Origin: Deltaproteobacteria bacterium
GTDB lineage: Bacteria > Lernaellota > Lernaellaia > JACKCT01
Reading direction: 5' to 3'
DNA: 58,254 bases
Assembly (NCBI GenBank): GCA_020845895.1
Contig: JADLEX010000086.1
Coordinates: 1-58,254 of the forward strand
The notes below the pieces were generated by a model that did no database searches, was not told the DNA's origin, and was given only the letters and a program-made list of their open reading frames with translations. Shown one piece after another: positions 1-9,685 of the stretch; the first letter of the stretch is position 1; each line of letters opens with the position of its first letter. A program made the translations under genes and the position numbers.

Positions 1-136
1 ATCCGCGCCGCCTGCGCGATGGATCGTTGTCATTCGCGTTGCCTTCCTGTGATTCGCCCGAATCGAGCCGGTATTTTAGGCGCATTCGCCCCCGGTGCGA
101 AAGCCACCGCCCAATGGTCCGGACCGCGTGCCCGGC

Positions 137-1891
137 TCACGCGTGGTGAACGTCCCCGGCGAGGATCCGCGCGGCCACGTCCTCATCGTTGAACAGGTCC
201 AGAAAAATGACCGCGAGGGCCGGATCGAACTGCGCCCCCGACTGCGTGCGGATCTCGGCCATCGCCTCTGCGAAAGAGAGCGGGGACCGATAGGGGCGTA
301 CGCTCGTCATGGCGTCGAATGCGTCGGCGATGCGGAGGATGCGGCACTCCAGCGGGATCGCCTCTCCGCGCAGTCCGAGCGGATACCCGCTACCGTCCCA
401 ATTTTCGTGGTGATGGAGAATGAGCCGGGCGACCCGGGCCAGGTCGTGTGATCTGGCCGCGATTCGGTGCCCGATCTCGGCGTGGGCGCGAATCGCCGAC
501 AACTCCTGTTCGGAGAGCGGCCCCCGTTTGTGCAGGATCTTGCCGTGCACGCCGACCTTGCCCAGATCGTGCAGCCGGGCGAGCAGGACGAGGTTCTTTC
601 GCTGCGCGTCGGGAAGGTGCAGGCGTTCCGACATGGCTTCGGAGATTCGCGCAACCCGTTCGAGATGCCCCTGGCTGCCGAAATCGTGGGCGTCCAGCGC
701 GGCAACCAGCGTTTCGATGTGGCTCATCGAACTGCCGTTGCGGATCAGCTTGTCGTGATACATGTCGTCGTCGGCGCACTGAAAAATCTCGAAGACGTTC
801 ATGCCGGGATTTTGATCCGAGCACGCGAGACCGATCGAAAACCCGAGCCCCAACATGGCCGGCCCGTGTTCCGCGACCGATGCCGACTCGGTGATGCGAT
901 CCCGCAGCGCCTCGGCGTCTTCGAGCTTCGTGTGCAACGCGACCACGCAGAACTCGTCGCCGCCGGTGCGAAACAGACTGGTGTTCGGGGGCAGGATGCG
1001 TCCGATCGCGTCCGCCGCCGTGACCAGCAGATTGTCGCCCATGGCGTGGCCCATGGTGTCGTTGATGAGCTTGAGGCGATTCACGTCGAGGACGAGGATG
1101 CTGACGGGCGCGTAACGGTCAAAATCGCGTTCCACGACGATCAGGTGTTCGGTGAACGCCGCCCGGTTGAACAGCCCCGTCAGACTGTCGTGAAGCGAAA
1201 GGTGGCGATAGCGCTCCTCGCTGGCGCGCAGCTCGCTTTCGGCCTTTTTGCGTTCGGTGACGTCGATCTCGAGTCCGTCCCAACACGTGGCCCCGTCGCT
1301 CATCCACCGGGGCTTCGAAGCGAACAACGACCAGCCGATCTCGCCCGACGGTCGGCGAATCCGCACCTCGGTCTGAAAAATGCTGAACGCTTCGAGGGCG
1401 AGTTCCTCCTCGGCGATCACGCGGTCGCGGTCGTCCTCCACCACGGTCCCGTAAATCCGGGCCGCATCCGACATCGCCTCCTCGGCCGTGCATCCGTGCA
1501 GCCGTTCGACCGCACCGCTGAGAAACGTGAAACGTCGCGTGCCGTCCGATTCGCGGATGATTTGATAGATCATCCCGACCGGCAGGTTGTTCGCGATCAG
1601 AAGCAGACGCTTTTCGCTCTCGCGCAGCGAAGCCTCGACGCGGCGCCGCTCCCGGATCTCGTAGCGCAACTTCCGCGTAAGTTCCCGCGGATCGGCGCTG
1701 TTGCGGCGGCCGCCCTTCGCCCTAGCGGATTCGATGAACGCGCGCAGATCCTCGCGGCGAAACCGCCAGTCCTTCCCGACCTTGAACGAGGGAATCGCGC
1801 CCCGCCTGGCCAATCGGCGGACGGTTTCGACGTGCGCGCGCAGATAAGCCGCGGCCTCGACGGCGTTCAGAATTTGGGAGGAACGGGGCAA
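137..1891 (-). CDS. HTH-PAS-GGDEF-HD-GYP cyclic-di-GMP regulator
   Basis: Predicted bifunctional cyclic-di-GMP enzyme of 584 aa with its own DNA-binding module. An excisionase/MerR-like helix-turn-helix spans residues about 7-54, a PAS domain about 95-215, a GGDEF domain about 230-385 (intact GGDEF at 310-314) and an HD-GYP domain about 395-560 (HD at 441-442, HHHENWDGSGYP at 493-504). Both catalytic motifs look intact, so it could make and degrade cyclic-di-GMP; no RxxD inhibitory site precedes GGDEF. There is no membrane segment, so it should be cytoplasmic. I chose the TTG at 1891 because a GAGG lies 5 bases upstream and the HTH begins directly after; a longer TTG start at 1975 has no ribosome site. 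The HTH fused to cyclic-di-GMP turnover is unusual. Neighbours give no target. Confidence 0.85.
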   Translation of the reverse strand: MPRSSQILNAVEAAAYLRAHVETVRRLARRGAIPSFKVGKDWRFRREDLRAFIESARAKGGRRNSADPRELTRKLRYEIRERRRVEASLRESEKRLLLIANNLPVGMIYQIIRESDGTRRFTFLSGAVERLHGCTAEEAMSDAARIYGTVVEDDRDRVIAEEELALEAFSIFQTEVRIRRPSGEIGWSLFASKPRWMSDGATCWDGLEIDVTERKKAESELRASEERYRHLSLHDSLTGLFNRAAFTEHLIVVERDFDRYAPVSILVLDVNRLKLINDTMGHAMGDNLLVTAADAIGRILPPNTSLFRTGGDEFCVVALHTKLEDAEALRDRITESASVAEHGPAMLGLGFSIGLACSDQNPGMNVFEIFQCADDDMYHDKLIRNGSSMSHIETLVAALDAHDFGSQGHLERVARISEAMSERLHLPDAQRKNLVLLARLHDLGKVGVHGKILHKRGPLSEQELSAIRAHAEIGHRIAARSHDLARVARLILHHHENWDGSGYPLGLRGEAIPLECRILRIADAFDAMTSVRPYRSPLSFAEAMAEIRTQSGAQFDPALAVIFLDLFNDEDVAARILAGDVHHA

Positions 1892-2017
1892 TCCCGCCTC
1901 GTCACACGCTCGGCATAAAAGGAATAACCCACATGACGCAATGTTGAGTTTAGTGGAGTTTGCACACGGGAGCAATCCGCGCGCCGGCTTCCCGCTTCGC
2001 CGGAACCGATGGCCGAC

Positions 2018-4687
2018 TCAGAACCCCAGCGTCCATGAAATTTCGCGGAACGGATCTCCCGGCGCGGGTGGCGCGTCTTCCTCGATCGCGAAAAACACGT
2101 CGAGCACCTGCCCGCCGGTCGCGGGCGTGAGCGCCGTGGATTCGTCCACGACCGAGATCCCCGCGGGCGCGTCGAAGTCGATGTCGTCGAACGCAAATCC
2201 GTCGGGCACGAAAAACGCCAGATGAAACGCGAACGGCGCGAAGGCCGTGCCCACCGACGCTTCCTGCGTGCCGGTGAGGGTTTGCGCGCCGTCGTCCCAC
2301 TCCACGTCGCGCACGACCTTGACGCCGCCGAGCACGTGGCGGTTCGTGCCCAGAAACTGCGGATGATCCGCGACGGGGCGCAGCGCCACCACGCGCGGCG
2401 TGTGCGCGGGCACCTCCAGCGCGAGTTCGCCGCTCACCGTTCCGAGGTATTGCTCGGTCCAGAATTCGTAGGCGTGATATTCGGCATCCTCGTCGAGCCC
2501 GGCGCGCGCGAAATCGATGCCGATCACGTGATCGTCGTCGGGCGTCTCGGGAAACATCGGCGAGGTCAGGTCGCGATTCGAGCCCCAGTTGAGCAACCCG
2601 ATCACGTGATAGGGCTCGGAGAAATCGGGCACGGGCAGCGAGAGGACTTCGGGAAAATCGCGTTCGAACATATCGAGGGGTCGGCATGCCTGACCGTAGA
2701 CGGGCATGATGCGCCGGTAGCCGTCCACCCATTCGGGCAAAAGATCCACCAGCCGGTCGCCGATCTTCACCAGCCCGCCCTGCAGCGCCACCGCCGACGC
2801 GAAGGTGAGCGACTCGCTCTTCGTGAGCGGCTGGATATTCGTGTCCTCGTGCGCGCGGAAAAAGATGAGGTCCGGGTGATTCACCCACACGCGATTGTGG
2901 AACCAGTACTTGCGCACCGAGTCGCGGTACATGGGCTTGAGGCCCTGATTGTCGACAGGGCTCTCGGGATGCTCGCCGTCCCACGAGGGCATGGTGTCGA
3001 GGGTGAGACGGATCGAATCGACGAGCCCCACGTTCCAGCCCGTGATCGCGACGTTGAGCAGGAACACGTCCGGCCCCAGCGTGTCGCGCATGATCTTTAC
3101 GCCCTCGCGGTAGAATTCGCCGCGCGTGGTGTTGGGCTCGTACCACCCCGCGCTCATCGGCGCGCGGTAGGCGAAATCGAGCTTGACCCACTGCACGCCC
3201 CAGTCGAGGAATTTTTCCATCAACTGGGCCAGATGCGCCTGCACCTCGGGATTCGTCATGTCGAGGCTCGGCGGATCGACACCGAGCAGTCCGAACAGCC
3301 ACGGCCCCACGAACCAGTCCGGGTGATCGGCGTAAATCTGCGCGTCGGTGCGCGCGTTGAACGCCTCGACCCAAAGACCCGTCTGAAACCCGAGGCTGTT
3401 CGCGCGCGCCAGCAGCCACTCGATGCCGTTCTGATCGCCGTGATCGGGGAAGCGGTCTTCGTACGGCGTCCAGTCGCCGACGAGCGCGTAACCGTCGTCG
3501 ATCTGGAAATAGTTCATGCCCCAGCGGCGCAGTTCGCGGTCGGCGAAATCCATGTTGTCGACGATGATCGTCTCGTTGATGTTGGTGCCGTAGCCGCCCG
3601 ACGATCCGCTGCCGCTCCACGAGTTCCAGCCCGCGGGCACGCCAATCTCCGGATGCCGCTCGGTCCAGAGCGTGATGTGGTTCCACGCCTTGAGCCGATC
3701 GGCGTAAAGCTCCAGCGCGTCGAAGGGCGTCGCCTGCCCGAAGTCGATGATGAGCGTCTCGGCGGCCAGGTCATCGCCCGGCGCGAGCGTCTTGGCGAAA
3801 TCGTATTCGCTCGTCGCGTGGAAAACCTGCCCCGGTCCGCCCGCCGAGCGCGGCCCCATGAAAACGACCGGGTAGCCGACCTCGAACGAGAGATACCCCG
3901 CGAGCATATTGTCGCCGGTCACCGGGTTGTGGATGAGCGCGCTCCAGTTCGCGAGCGCGGGGGTCGTGCCGGGAAAGATCGGCGTGATGAACTCGAGAAA
4001 CGTCAGCGTACCGTTGCCCAAGAAACGCAGGTCGCGATCCTCGCCGAACATCAACCTCCCCGCCGGCGGACCCGCGAGCACCACGTACATCGAGCCGACC
4101 TTCAGATCGTCACCGGTGGTGTTGGCGACGCGCATATCGGCGAGCACGGCGCTCTGGTTGTCGAGCAGGGCGAACGAGACGACGAGTTCCGGCTCGCCCG
4201 CGCGCGGCGCCGCAAAGGTGAGGGCGATTTGCATGCCGTCGCCGAGCGCGCAGGTGTAGTCGCCGGAAGTCCAGTTCGCGAGCGTCATCGCGCCGGTCCG
4301 CCATTTGTGCGCGGGGGCCATGACGTTCGACTGCGCGAGCGACTCGGCGCGGTCGATCACCACCACGCCGTCGCCGTCAAGCACGGAATAACGGCCCACC
4401 GAACGGTGATAACGCACCGACACGAGGTTGTTCGCGATCACGAGATCGTCGCCGCTCTCGTAAACGATCACGTCGCCGGTCTGCGCGTCGTCGTCAGCAT
4501 CGTCGTCGGGTAGCGGCGGGAACGTGTCGTCATCGCCCGCCGAATCGTCGTCGTCGGAGTCGTCGTCCGCCGTGTCGTCGTCGACCGGACTGGTGTCGTC
4601 GTTGTCATCATCGTCGCCGCATCCGCACGCCGCAAACGCGAGAGCCATCGCCGCCGCGAAAATCCACACGCCGATCCGTGCTTTCAT
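2018..4687 (-). CDS. alpha-galactosidase-like GH36 lipoprotein with Asp linker
   Basis: Exported 889-aa lipoprotein. The signal peptide ends in the lipobox FAAC, followed at once by an acidic linker of roughly 55 residues that contains DDDTFPPLPDDD. After a beta-rich N-terminal region comes a TIM-barrel domain with clan GH-D features: PAGWNSW, MNYFQIDDGY, the putative nucleophile Asp in WVKLDF, and the putative acid/base Asp in RLTLDTMPSWDGE. This pattern fits alpha-galactosidase or a related GH36 enzyme acting on galactosyl-oligosaccharides at the cell surface; the exact substrate is not readable. The ATG at 4687 is preferred over a TTG at 4708 because GGGGGAG lies 7 bases upstream and the signal peptide starts there. 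It follows the next gene by 28 bases on the same strand and is probably cotranscribed with it. Confidence 0.78.
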   Translation of the reverse strand: MKARIGVWIFAAAMALAFAACGCGDDDDNDDTSPVDDDTADDDSDDDDSAGDDDTFPPLPDDDADDDAQTGDVIVYESGDDLVIANNLVSVRYHRSVGRYSVLDGDGVVVIDRAESLAQSNVMAPAHKWRTGAMTLANWTSGDYTCALGDGMQIALTFAAPRAGEPELVVSFALLDNQSAVLADMRVANTTGDDLKVGSMYVVLAGPPAGRLMFGEDRDLRFLGNGTLTFLEFITPIFPGTTPALANWSALIHNPVTGDNMLAGYLSFEVGYPVVFMGPRSAGGPGQVFHATSEYDFAKTLAPGDDLAAETLIIDFGQATPFDALELYADRLKAWNHITLWTERHPEIGVPAGWNSWSGSGSSGGYGTNINETIIVDNMDFADRELRRWGMNYFQIDDGYALVGDWTPYEDRFPDHGDQNGIEWLLARANSLGFQTGLWVEAFNARTDAQIYADHPDWFVGPWLFGLLGVDPPSLDMTNPEVQAHLAQLMEKFLDWGVQWVKLDFAYRAPMSAGWYEPNTTRGEFYREGVKIMRDTLGPDVFLLNVAITGWNVGLVDSIRLTLDTMPSWDGEHPESPVDNQGLKPMYRDSVRKYWFHNRVWVNHPDLIFFRAHEDTNIQPLTKSESLTFASAVALQGGLVKIGDRLVDLLPEWVDGYRRIMPVYGQACRPLDMFERDFPEVLSLPVPDFSEPYHVIGLLNWGSNRDLTSPMFPETPDDDHVIGIDFARAGLDEDAEYHAYEFWTEQYLGTVSGELALEVPAHTPRVVALRPVADHPQFLGTNRHVLGGVKVVRDVEWDDGAQTLTGTQEASVGTAFAPFAFHLAFFVPDGFAFDDIDFDAPAGISVVDESTALTPATGGQVLDVFFAIEEDAPPAPGDPFREISWTLGF

Positions 4688-4715
4688 CGCACCGCTCCCC
4701 CGCTTCAAGAAAATT

Positions 4716-7058
4716 TCAGATCACGCACCCCTGCGCCGCGTCCATGTAGCCCTGATCGTCGGCATCGAGCGTGCCGCCTTGATCGAGATCCGCGCCGTCG
4801 CACCAGGCGTTGCCCGCGGAGCACGACGCGCCCTCGCCGAAGTCGGTCCACGCCTGCGTGAAGAGGACCGAGTCCGTCGCGTCCACGCCGCCGCTGTCGT
4901 CGAGATCCGGCGGCGCGCAGCCGAGCCGCGCCCACGCGCAGTCGAGTGTTATGGGATTATCCACGCACAGCGTCGCCTCGAACCACACGCTCGTCGGCGC
5001 GAGCCCGAACGCCACGTGGCGAGCGTTTTCCGTCGGCATCCAGTTGTCGTCGGGACCGATGCACTCGTAGCCGTCGCCCGCGCGGCGAACGGGATAGGTG
5101 TATCCGAACCGATCGCGGTAGCGTTGCACACGCCACGGTGCGCGGTCGGTAATCGCCACCAGCCGCGCCTCGATCTGCGCGGCGATTTCGTCGTCGGTGA
5201 GCAGCGCCCACGCGGCCGTGTCCGCGAGATTCAGAAGCCCCTCGACGCCGCCGAGAGCCGCGTTGCCCCGCGAGAATCCCTCGAAATATTCCAGCGGGGA
5301 ATCGATGCCGAACATCCGCGCGTAAAGCGCGCCGTTGTAGAGCAAGTCGTTCGTGGCGGTGATGAGTTCCCGCACGCGCTCGTCGTCGGGGCCGGCGGAC
5401 GATTTCGCCACAACACCGTACACGAGGCGCGCGAGGATCTTTTCGATCTCCACGAAGTTGCCGAGCGTTTGACGCGCGTGGTCGTAGAGTTCGTCGTCGC
5501 CCACGGCGCGGGCGTAGGCGCACAGGTTGACCGCGCCGAGCATGAGCTCGGAAAAGTCGTCCATCATGCCGCCGAGCAGTTCGGGGAACAGGTCGGGCGC
5601 GAGCGTCGCGATCAGATCCGCCGCGTCCCACAGCGGAATGCCGAAAATCTCGGCGTCCACCAGATCGCCCCATGTCAGCCCGACAAACGCGTCGTCGATG
5701 CCGTTGCACTGATGCAGGGGCAGCGGCGGGCTGATGCCGAGCAGGTCGAAAAGCTGTCGCAGCAGCGAGGTTTCGATCGCGCCGGGCAGCGGCGTTGTCG
5801 GCACCGGCCACGACAGGCCGTCGGTCGAAATCGCGTGCGCCACGTAAGCCATCTGGCACGACGCGAGGCTGCCCAGATCCTGCCACTCCACCTCGCCGTC
5901 CGGGTTCATCGCGCCCGCGGGCGTGAGCGTGTCGTAGTCGTGCCATTCGTCCACGGTCACGAGCACGTTGTCGTGGGCCACGACGTTGTCGCCGACGCGC
6001 CGCGCCGCTTCCGCCGCGCGATGCGCCGCCGCCGCCAGATCCGGTGTGACGCCGTCCAGCGATTCGACCTCGAACGCCGCGATGAAACCCATCGCGTAGT
6101 CGGTGAAGTTGTCGCGCGAGTTGTGGTTGCCCCAGATCGCGCCGGTCCACGGCCCGGTCTGCGTGATCATGAACGACGAGCAGCAATCGGACTGCCGCAG
6201 AAACGGCGGATCGTGATCGAGCTCATCGAATACGTAGGTGGTCGCGTAGCTCGTCAGCGCGTTGATCGGCTTGTGGTTGAACATCCACTCTTCGGGGTTC
6301 TCGCGATAGACGAACGAAACCCCGTCGTAAAACGTGTCGAGAATTTCCTGCTCAAGATCGCCGTCGTACGTCACCGGACCGCTGACGGGCGCGCCGTCGC
6401 GCGTGCGCGAGATCGCGTCGCCGATGCCGTCCATCGTGCGCGTCCAGGCGGGGAACGCCTCGCGCGTCGTGAGCCCCGGGTGGCCCGACACGGCCTCGTT
6501 GAACACGACGCCCTCGAACATGCGGATGAGCGCGAGTTCCAGATCGCGCCCGCCAACGGCCTGATAGAGCTTCCACGTCGAGTAGAGCGTTTTACCGAAG
6601 GGGTTGTTGTCCGAGGGACCCGCCACCACCTCCCAGTCGTCGCCCGACTTCGCGATGGCCGCGCCGGAAAACGCGTTCGCCGCCACCGCGTCGCCCGAAA
6701 GCGCGAAACGGTTGAGCGAGAGATTCACGCGCGCGGAGCGCTCCTTGTAGAACAGCCGAAACGCATCGGCCCGCGCGTCGGGATTGGGCGTGGGCGGATC
6801 GAAATCGTCGTCGGAATCGTCGTCCGCATCGTCATCGAAGTCGTCATCCGACGTGTCGTCGTCCGGCAGCGGCGGCCACGTGTCGTCGTCGGCCACATCG
6901 TCATCCAATGCATCATCGTCGGACGTGTCGTCATCCATGTCGTCGTCGAGAGGAGTCGTGTCGTCGTCCGCGGCATCGCCGGAATTGTCCGATCCCCCAC
7001 CGCACGCTCCGAACACGCACAACGCCAGAACCGCCAAGATGATTCGGAAAGATGTCAT
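4716..7058 (-). CDS. lipoprotein of unknown function with Asp linker and dockerin-like C-terminus
   Basis: I do not recognise the main domain. This 780-aa protein has a signal peptide with lipobox FGAC, then about 85 residues dominated by Asp runs, including DDDTWPPLPDDD. The body (residues about 105-700) is mostly helical-looking, has a CCSS pair and no catalytic motif I can name. The C-terminal 60 residues carry two Ca-loop-like segments, DLDDSGGVDATD and DLDQGGTLDADD, spaced as in type I dockerins, with Cys residues around them. It probably sits on the outer surface. The ATG at 7058 starts the signal peptide; no strong ribosome site precedes it. It is upstream of the GH36 gene with a 28-base gap, so the two may act on the same carbohydrate, which is inference only. 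Confidence 0.75.
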   Translation of the reverse strand: MTSFRIILAVLALCVFGACGGGSDNSGDAADDDTTPLDDDMDDDTSDDDALDDDVADDDTWPPLPDDDTSDDDFDDDADDDSDDDFDPPTPNPDARADAFRLFYKERSARVNLSLNRFALSGDAVAANAFSGAAIAKSGDDWEVVAGPSDNNPFGKTLYSTWKLYQAVGGRDLELALIRMFEGVVFNEAVSGHPGLTTREAFPAWTRTMDGIGDAISRTRDGAPVSGPVTYDGDLEQEILDTFYDGVSFVYRENPEEWMFNHKPINALTSYATTYVFDELDHDPPFLRQSDCCSSFMITQTGPWTGAIWGNHNSRDNFTDYAMGFIAAFEVESLDGVTPDLAAAAHRAAEAARRVGDNVVAHDNVLVTVDEWHDYDTLTPAGAMNPDGEVEWQDLGSLASCQMAYVAHAISTDGLSWPVPTTPLPGAIETSLLRQLFDLLGISPPLPLHQCNGIDDAFVGLTWGDLVDAEIFGIPLWDAADLIATLAPDLFPELLGGMMDDFSELMLGAVNLCAYARAVGDDELYDHARQTLGNFVEIEKILARLVYGVVAKSSAGPDDERVRELITATNDLLYNGALYARMFGIDSPLEYFEGFSRGNAALGGVEGLLNLADTAAWALLTDDEIAAQIEARLVAITDRAPWRVQRYRDRFGYTYPVRRAGDGYECIGPDDNWMPTENARHVAFGLAPTSVWFEATLCVDNPITLDCAWARLGCAPPDLDDSGGVDATDSVLFTQAWTDFGEGASCSAGNAWCDGADLDQGGTLDADDQGYMDAAQGCVI

Positions 7059-7172
7059 GCGGCGAACATAGCATAACCGGCGAAAGCCCTCACCCCTGCC
7101 CATGCGGTCGTATCGGTTTCGGCGCGCCGGAGTCCGCTCCCCGGTTCGACCGGCGACCACCGACCCCGCCCT

Positions 7173-7205
7173 AAAAAAGAGAGGGGCGGGCACGAAGCCC
7201 GCCCC
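7173..7205 (-). terminator. Rho-independent terminator of acs
   Basis: A perfect 9-bp stem, GGGGCGGGC (7183-7191) with GCCCGCCCC (7197-7205), has a 5-base loop. Read on the minus strand it is followed by a T-rich tract with six T (7173-7178). It lies just after the acs stop codon. Confidence 0.85.
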
Positions 7206-7231
7206 AACGCCAAGCACTTGCAGGAGCACGA

Positions 7232-9205
7232 TTACCGGGTCGACACCAGCGTATCGACGACCGAGGGGTCGGCGAGCGTGGAGGTGTCACCCATGTTGGT
7301 CAGGTCGTTGGCCGCGATCTTCTTGAGGATGCGGCGCATGATCTTGCCGGAGCGCGTCTTGGGCAGCGAATCGGCCCAGTGGATGATGTCGGGCGTCGCG
7401 ATCGGGCCGATTTCCTTGCGCACGTGCGCGACGAGTTCCTTTTTCAGGGCTTCGGATTTCTCGACGCCCTTGTTCAGCGTGACGTAGGCGTAGATGCCCT
7501 GGCCCTTGATCTCGTGCGGATAACCGACGACCGCCGCCTCGGCGACCGACGCGTGGGACACGAGGGCGGATTCGACCTCGGCCGTTCCCATGCGGTGGCC
7601 CGACACGTTGATGACGTCGTCGATGCGTCCCATGAGCCAGAAATCGCCGTCCTTGTCGACGCGCGCGCCGTCGCCCGTGAAATAGCGGCCGGCCATCTGG
7701 ACGAAGTACGTGTTTTTGAAGCGCTCGTGATCGCCGTACACAGTGCGCATGAGTGCCGGCCAGGCCTGGTCGATCACCAGATAGCCGCCCTCGTTCGTGT
7801 CGGCCGGGCTGCCGTCTTCACGCACGACCACCGGCTTGACGCCGAAGAAGGGGAGCTGCGCCGAGCCGGGCTTGATGCCGCGCACGCCGGGCATCGGGGA
7901 GATCAGAATGCCGCCGGTTTCGGTCTGCCACCAGGTGTCCACGATCGGGCAGCGTCCGCCGCCGACGGTGTTGTAGTACCAGATCCACGCCTCGGGGTTG
8001 ATCGGCTCGCCGACCGTGCCCAGCAGCTTGAGGCTCGACAGGTCGTGCTTCTTCACGTGCTCCTCGCCCTGGCTGGCGATGGCGCGGATGGCCGTGGGCG
8101 CGGTGTAGAAGATGTTGACCTTGTACTTGGCGCAGATCGCCCAGAAGCGGTCGGGGCCCGGATAGGTCGGGATGCCCTCGAACATGACCTGCGTGGCGCC
8201 GTTGGCCAGCGGGGCGTACACGATGTAGCTGTGCCCGGTGACCCAGCCGATGTCGGCGGTGCACCAGAAGATGTCGCCCTCGTGATAGTCGAAGATGTAT
8301 TTGAATGTCGTGGCGGTGTAGACCATGTACCCGCCGATGGAGTGCAGCACGCCCTTGGGCTTGCCGGTCGATCCCGAGGTGTACAGGACGAACAGCGGGT
8401 CCTCGGCGTCCATGATCTCGGGCTCGCAGACCGGGGCGACCTTCGCCAACTCGTCGTGATACCAGTGGTCGCGACCGTCGAACCAGGTCACCGGCTCGTT
8501 GTTGCGCTTCACGACGAACATCGTGTCGACCTTGTGGCCGGCCTCGGCGCACAGGCGGATCGCTTCGTCGGCGGCGTCCTTCAGGGGGACGGGCTTCTTG
8601 CCGCGGAAGGTGCCGTCGGAGGTCACGACGACATTGCAGCCGGAGTCGAGGATGCGGTCGCGCAGCGCCTCGGCCGAAAATCCGCCGAACACGACACTGT
8701 GGATCGCCCCGATGCGCGCGCAGGCGAGCAGCGCCACGGGCAGCTCGGGAATCATCGGCAGGTAGATGGAAACGCGGTCGCCTTTTTTCACGCCGTGCGC
8801 CTTGAGCACGTTCGCGAACTTGCAGACGTCCTCATAGAGCATGCGGTAGGTGATCCGCCGCTCTTCGCTCGGGTCGTTGCCTTCCCAGAAGTACGCGACC
8901 TGATCGCCGCGCGTTTCGAGGTGGCGGTCCAGGCAGTTGACCGTGATGTTGGTCTTCGCGCCGGTGAACCACTTGATGTCGACCTTGTTGAAGTCGGACC
9001 CGTAGACCTTGTCCCACTTCTTCGCCCACCAGTAGCCCTCGGCGATCTCGCCCCAGAAGCCGTCCGGATCGGAGATCGACCGGTCGTACATCTTCTTGTA
9101 CTCGTCGTACGACTTGATGTACGCCTTCTCGCGGTAGAGCGGCGGAACCTCGAAGACGCGGTCTTCCAGGCTCATCGACGTGATAGTCTTCTTCTCCTCT
9201 GCCAT
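7232..9205 (-). CDS. acs: acetyl-CoA synthetase
   Basis: AMP-forming acetate-CoA ligase of 657 aa, the usual length, converting acetate, ATP and CoA to acetyl-CoA in the cytoplasm. Visible signatures are the adenylate-forming loop [11 protein letters not shown], the acyl-site motif [10 protein letters not shown] and the C-terminal [10 protein letters not shown], whose last Lys (in SGK) is the residue controlled by acetylation in characterised Acs enzymes. The ATG at 9205 has GGGGAGGA 7 bases upstream, which decides it over upstream starts. A good promoter lies at 9357-9385 and a strong terminator closes the gene, so it looks monocistronic. It allows growth on acetate or recovery of overflow acetate. 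Confidence 0.97.
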   Translation of the reverse strand: MAEEKKTITSMSLEDRVFEVPPLYREKAYIKSYDEYKKMYDRSISDPDGFWGEIAEGYWWAKKWDKVYGSDFNKVDIKWFTGAKTNITVNCLDRHLETRGDQVAYFWEGNDPSEERRITYRMLYEDVCKFANVLKAHGVKKGDRVSIYLPMIPELPVALLACARIGAIHSVVFGGFSAEALRDRILDSGCNVVVTSDGTFRGKKPVPLKDAADEAIRLCAEAGHKVDTMFVVKRNNEPVTWFDGRDHWYHDELAKVAPVCEPEIMDAEDPLFVLYTSGSTGKPKGVLHSIGGYMVYTATTFKYIFDYHEGDIFWCTADIGWVTGHSYIVYAPLANGATQVMFEGIPTYPGPDRFWAICAKYKVNIFYTAPTAIRAIASQGEEHVKKHDLSSLKLLGTVGEPINPEAWIWYYNTVGGGRCPIVDTWWQTETGGILISPMPGVRGIKPGSAQLPFFGVKPVVVREDGSPADTNEGGYLVIDQAWPALMRTVYGDHERFKNTYFVQMAGRYFTGDGARVDKDGDFWLMGRIDDVINVSGHRMGTAEVESALVSHASVAEAAVVGYPHEIKGQGIYAYVTLNKGVEKSEALKKELVAHVRKEIGPIATPDIIHWADSLPKTRSGKIMRRILKKIAANDLTNMGDTSTLADPSVVDTLVSTR

Positions 9206-9326
9206 GATCAGTTCCTCCCCAGGTGCTTGAGCGTCCTTGGGACGCATCCTATGGGTCCCGGTTTCGAAATTCCGTGATCCCAAGGGGCGTCATCGCCAAT
9301 TGTGAAAAACCCAATGACAAGACACG

Positions 9327-9346
9327 CTGAATGATGCCTCATTCAG
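9327..9346. promoter_or_regulatory. inverted repeat in the acs leader
   Basis: CTGAATGA and TCATTCAG form a perfect 8-bp inverted repeat around TGCC. It begins a few bases after the predicted acs start of transcription, so it may be an operator or a 5' leader hairpin. Confidence 0.45.
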
Positions 9347-9356
9347 AGGCCACGGC

Positions 9357-9385
9357 ATTGTGCGCGAATCGCCGGGGCGTGTCAA
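9357..9385 (-). promoter_or_regulatory. sigma70-type promoter of acs
   Basis: On the minus strand, TTGACA (9385-9380) and CACAAT (9362-9357) are separated by exactly 17 bases. The predicted leader to the acs ATG is about 145 bases. Confidence 0.6.
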
Positions 9386-9619
9386 CACGCGAATCGACTC
9401 GTAAGACGGGAATTTCCGGGGGTTTCGACCGGCGACGCGGCGAGGAGAACCGTTGCCGGGTTCGTTGTGGAAGGAATCGAATTTCCGACGAATCGATCCG
9501 ATCCGGCTCCCTCCGAACGCCTCGCACCAAGAGTGTTTGTACGGTTATTGTTCGCATAAAGGAGCGCGCATCGACGAAGCTCGTCCGAAACGCGGTTGCC
9601 TTCGACGATTCCTCGAACC

Positions 9620-9662
9620 TTGACGCGATCAGCGAATTCCGTATATTGGGAATTAGCGAATT
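9620..9662 (+). promoter_or_regulatory. promoter and operator of the toxin-antitoxin operon
   Basis: TTGACG (9620-9625) and TATATT (9642-9647) are 16 bases apart. A palindrome, AATTCC-N8-GGAATT (9635-9654), covers the -10 box, and AGCGAATT is repeated at 9631-9638 and 9655-9662. This is the arrangement expected if the antitoxin represses its own promoter. Confidence 0.65.
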
Positions 9663-9685
9663 TCGCTGCATCGGAGACGATGATC

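Larger units (their letters stand above)
9206..9685. other. 480-base divergent intergenic region between acs and the toxin-antitoxin pair
   Basis: No convincing gene here; short frames on both strands lack ribosome sites and family features. It holds the acs promoter (9357-9385, minus), an 8-bp perfect inverted repeat just downstream of it (9327-9346), and the antitoxin promoter with palindromic operator (9620-9662, plus). Confidence 0.7.

Noticed and set aside
137-1891. Degenerate GGDEF domain
   Set aside because: LDVNRLKLIND differs from the commonest form at one Asp, but Asn there is frequent and GGDEF itself is intact.
2222-7076. Long plus-strand open frames opposite the two lipoprotein genes
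   Set aside because: Products are His/Arg/Val-rich with no domain; stop-free antisense frames are expected at this GC content.
9339-9671. Possible small gene on the minus strand upstream of the toxin-antitoxin pair
   Set aside because: It covers both divergent promoters, has no ribosome site and no family likeness.
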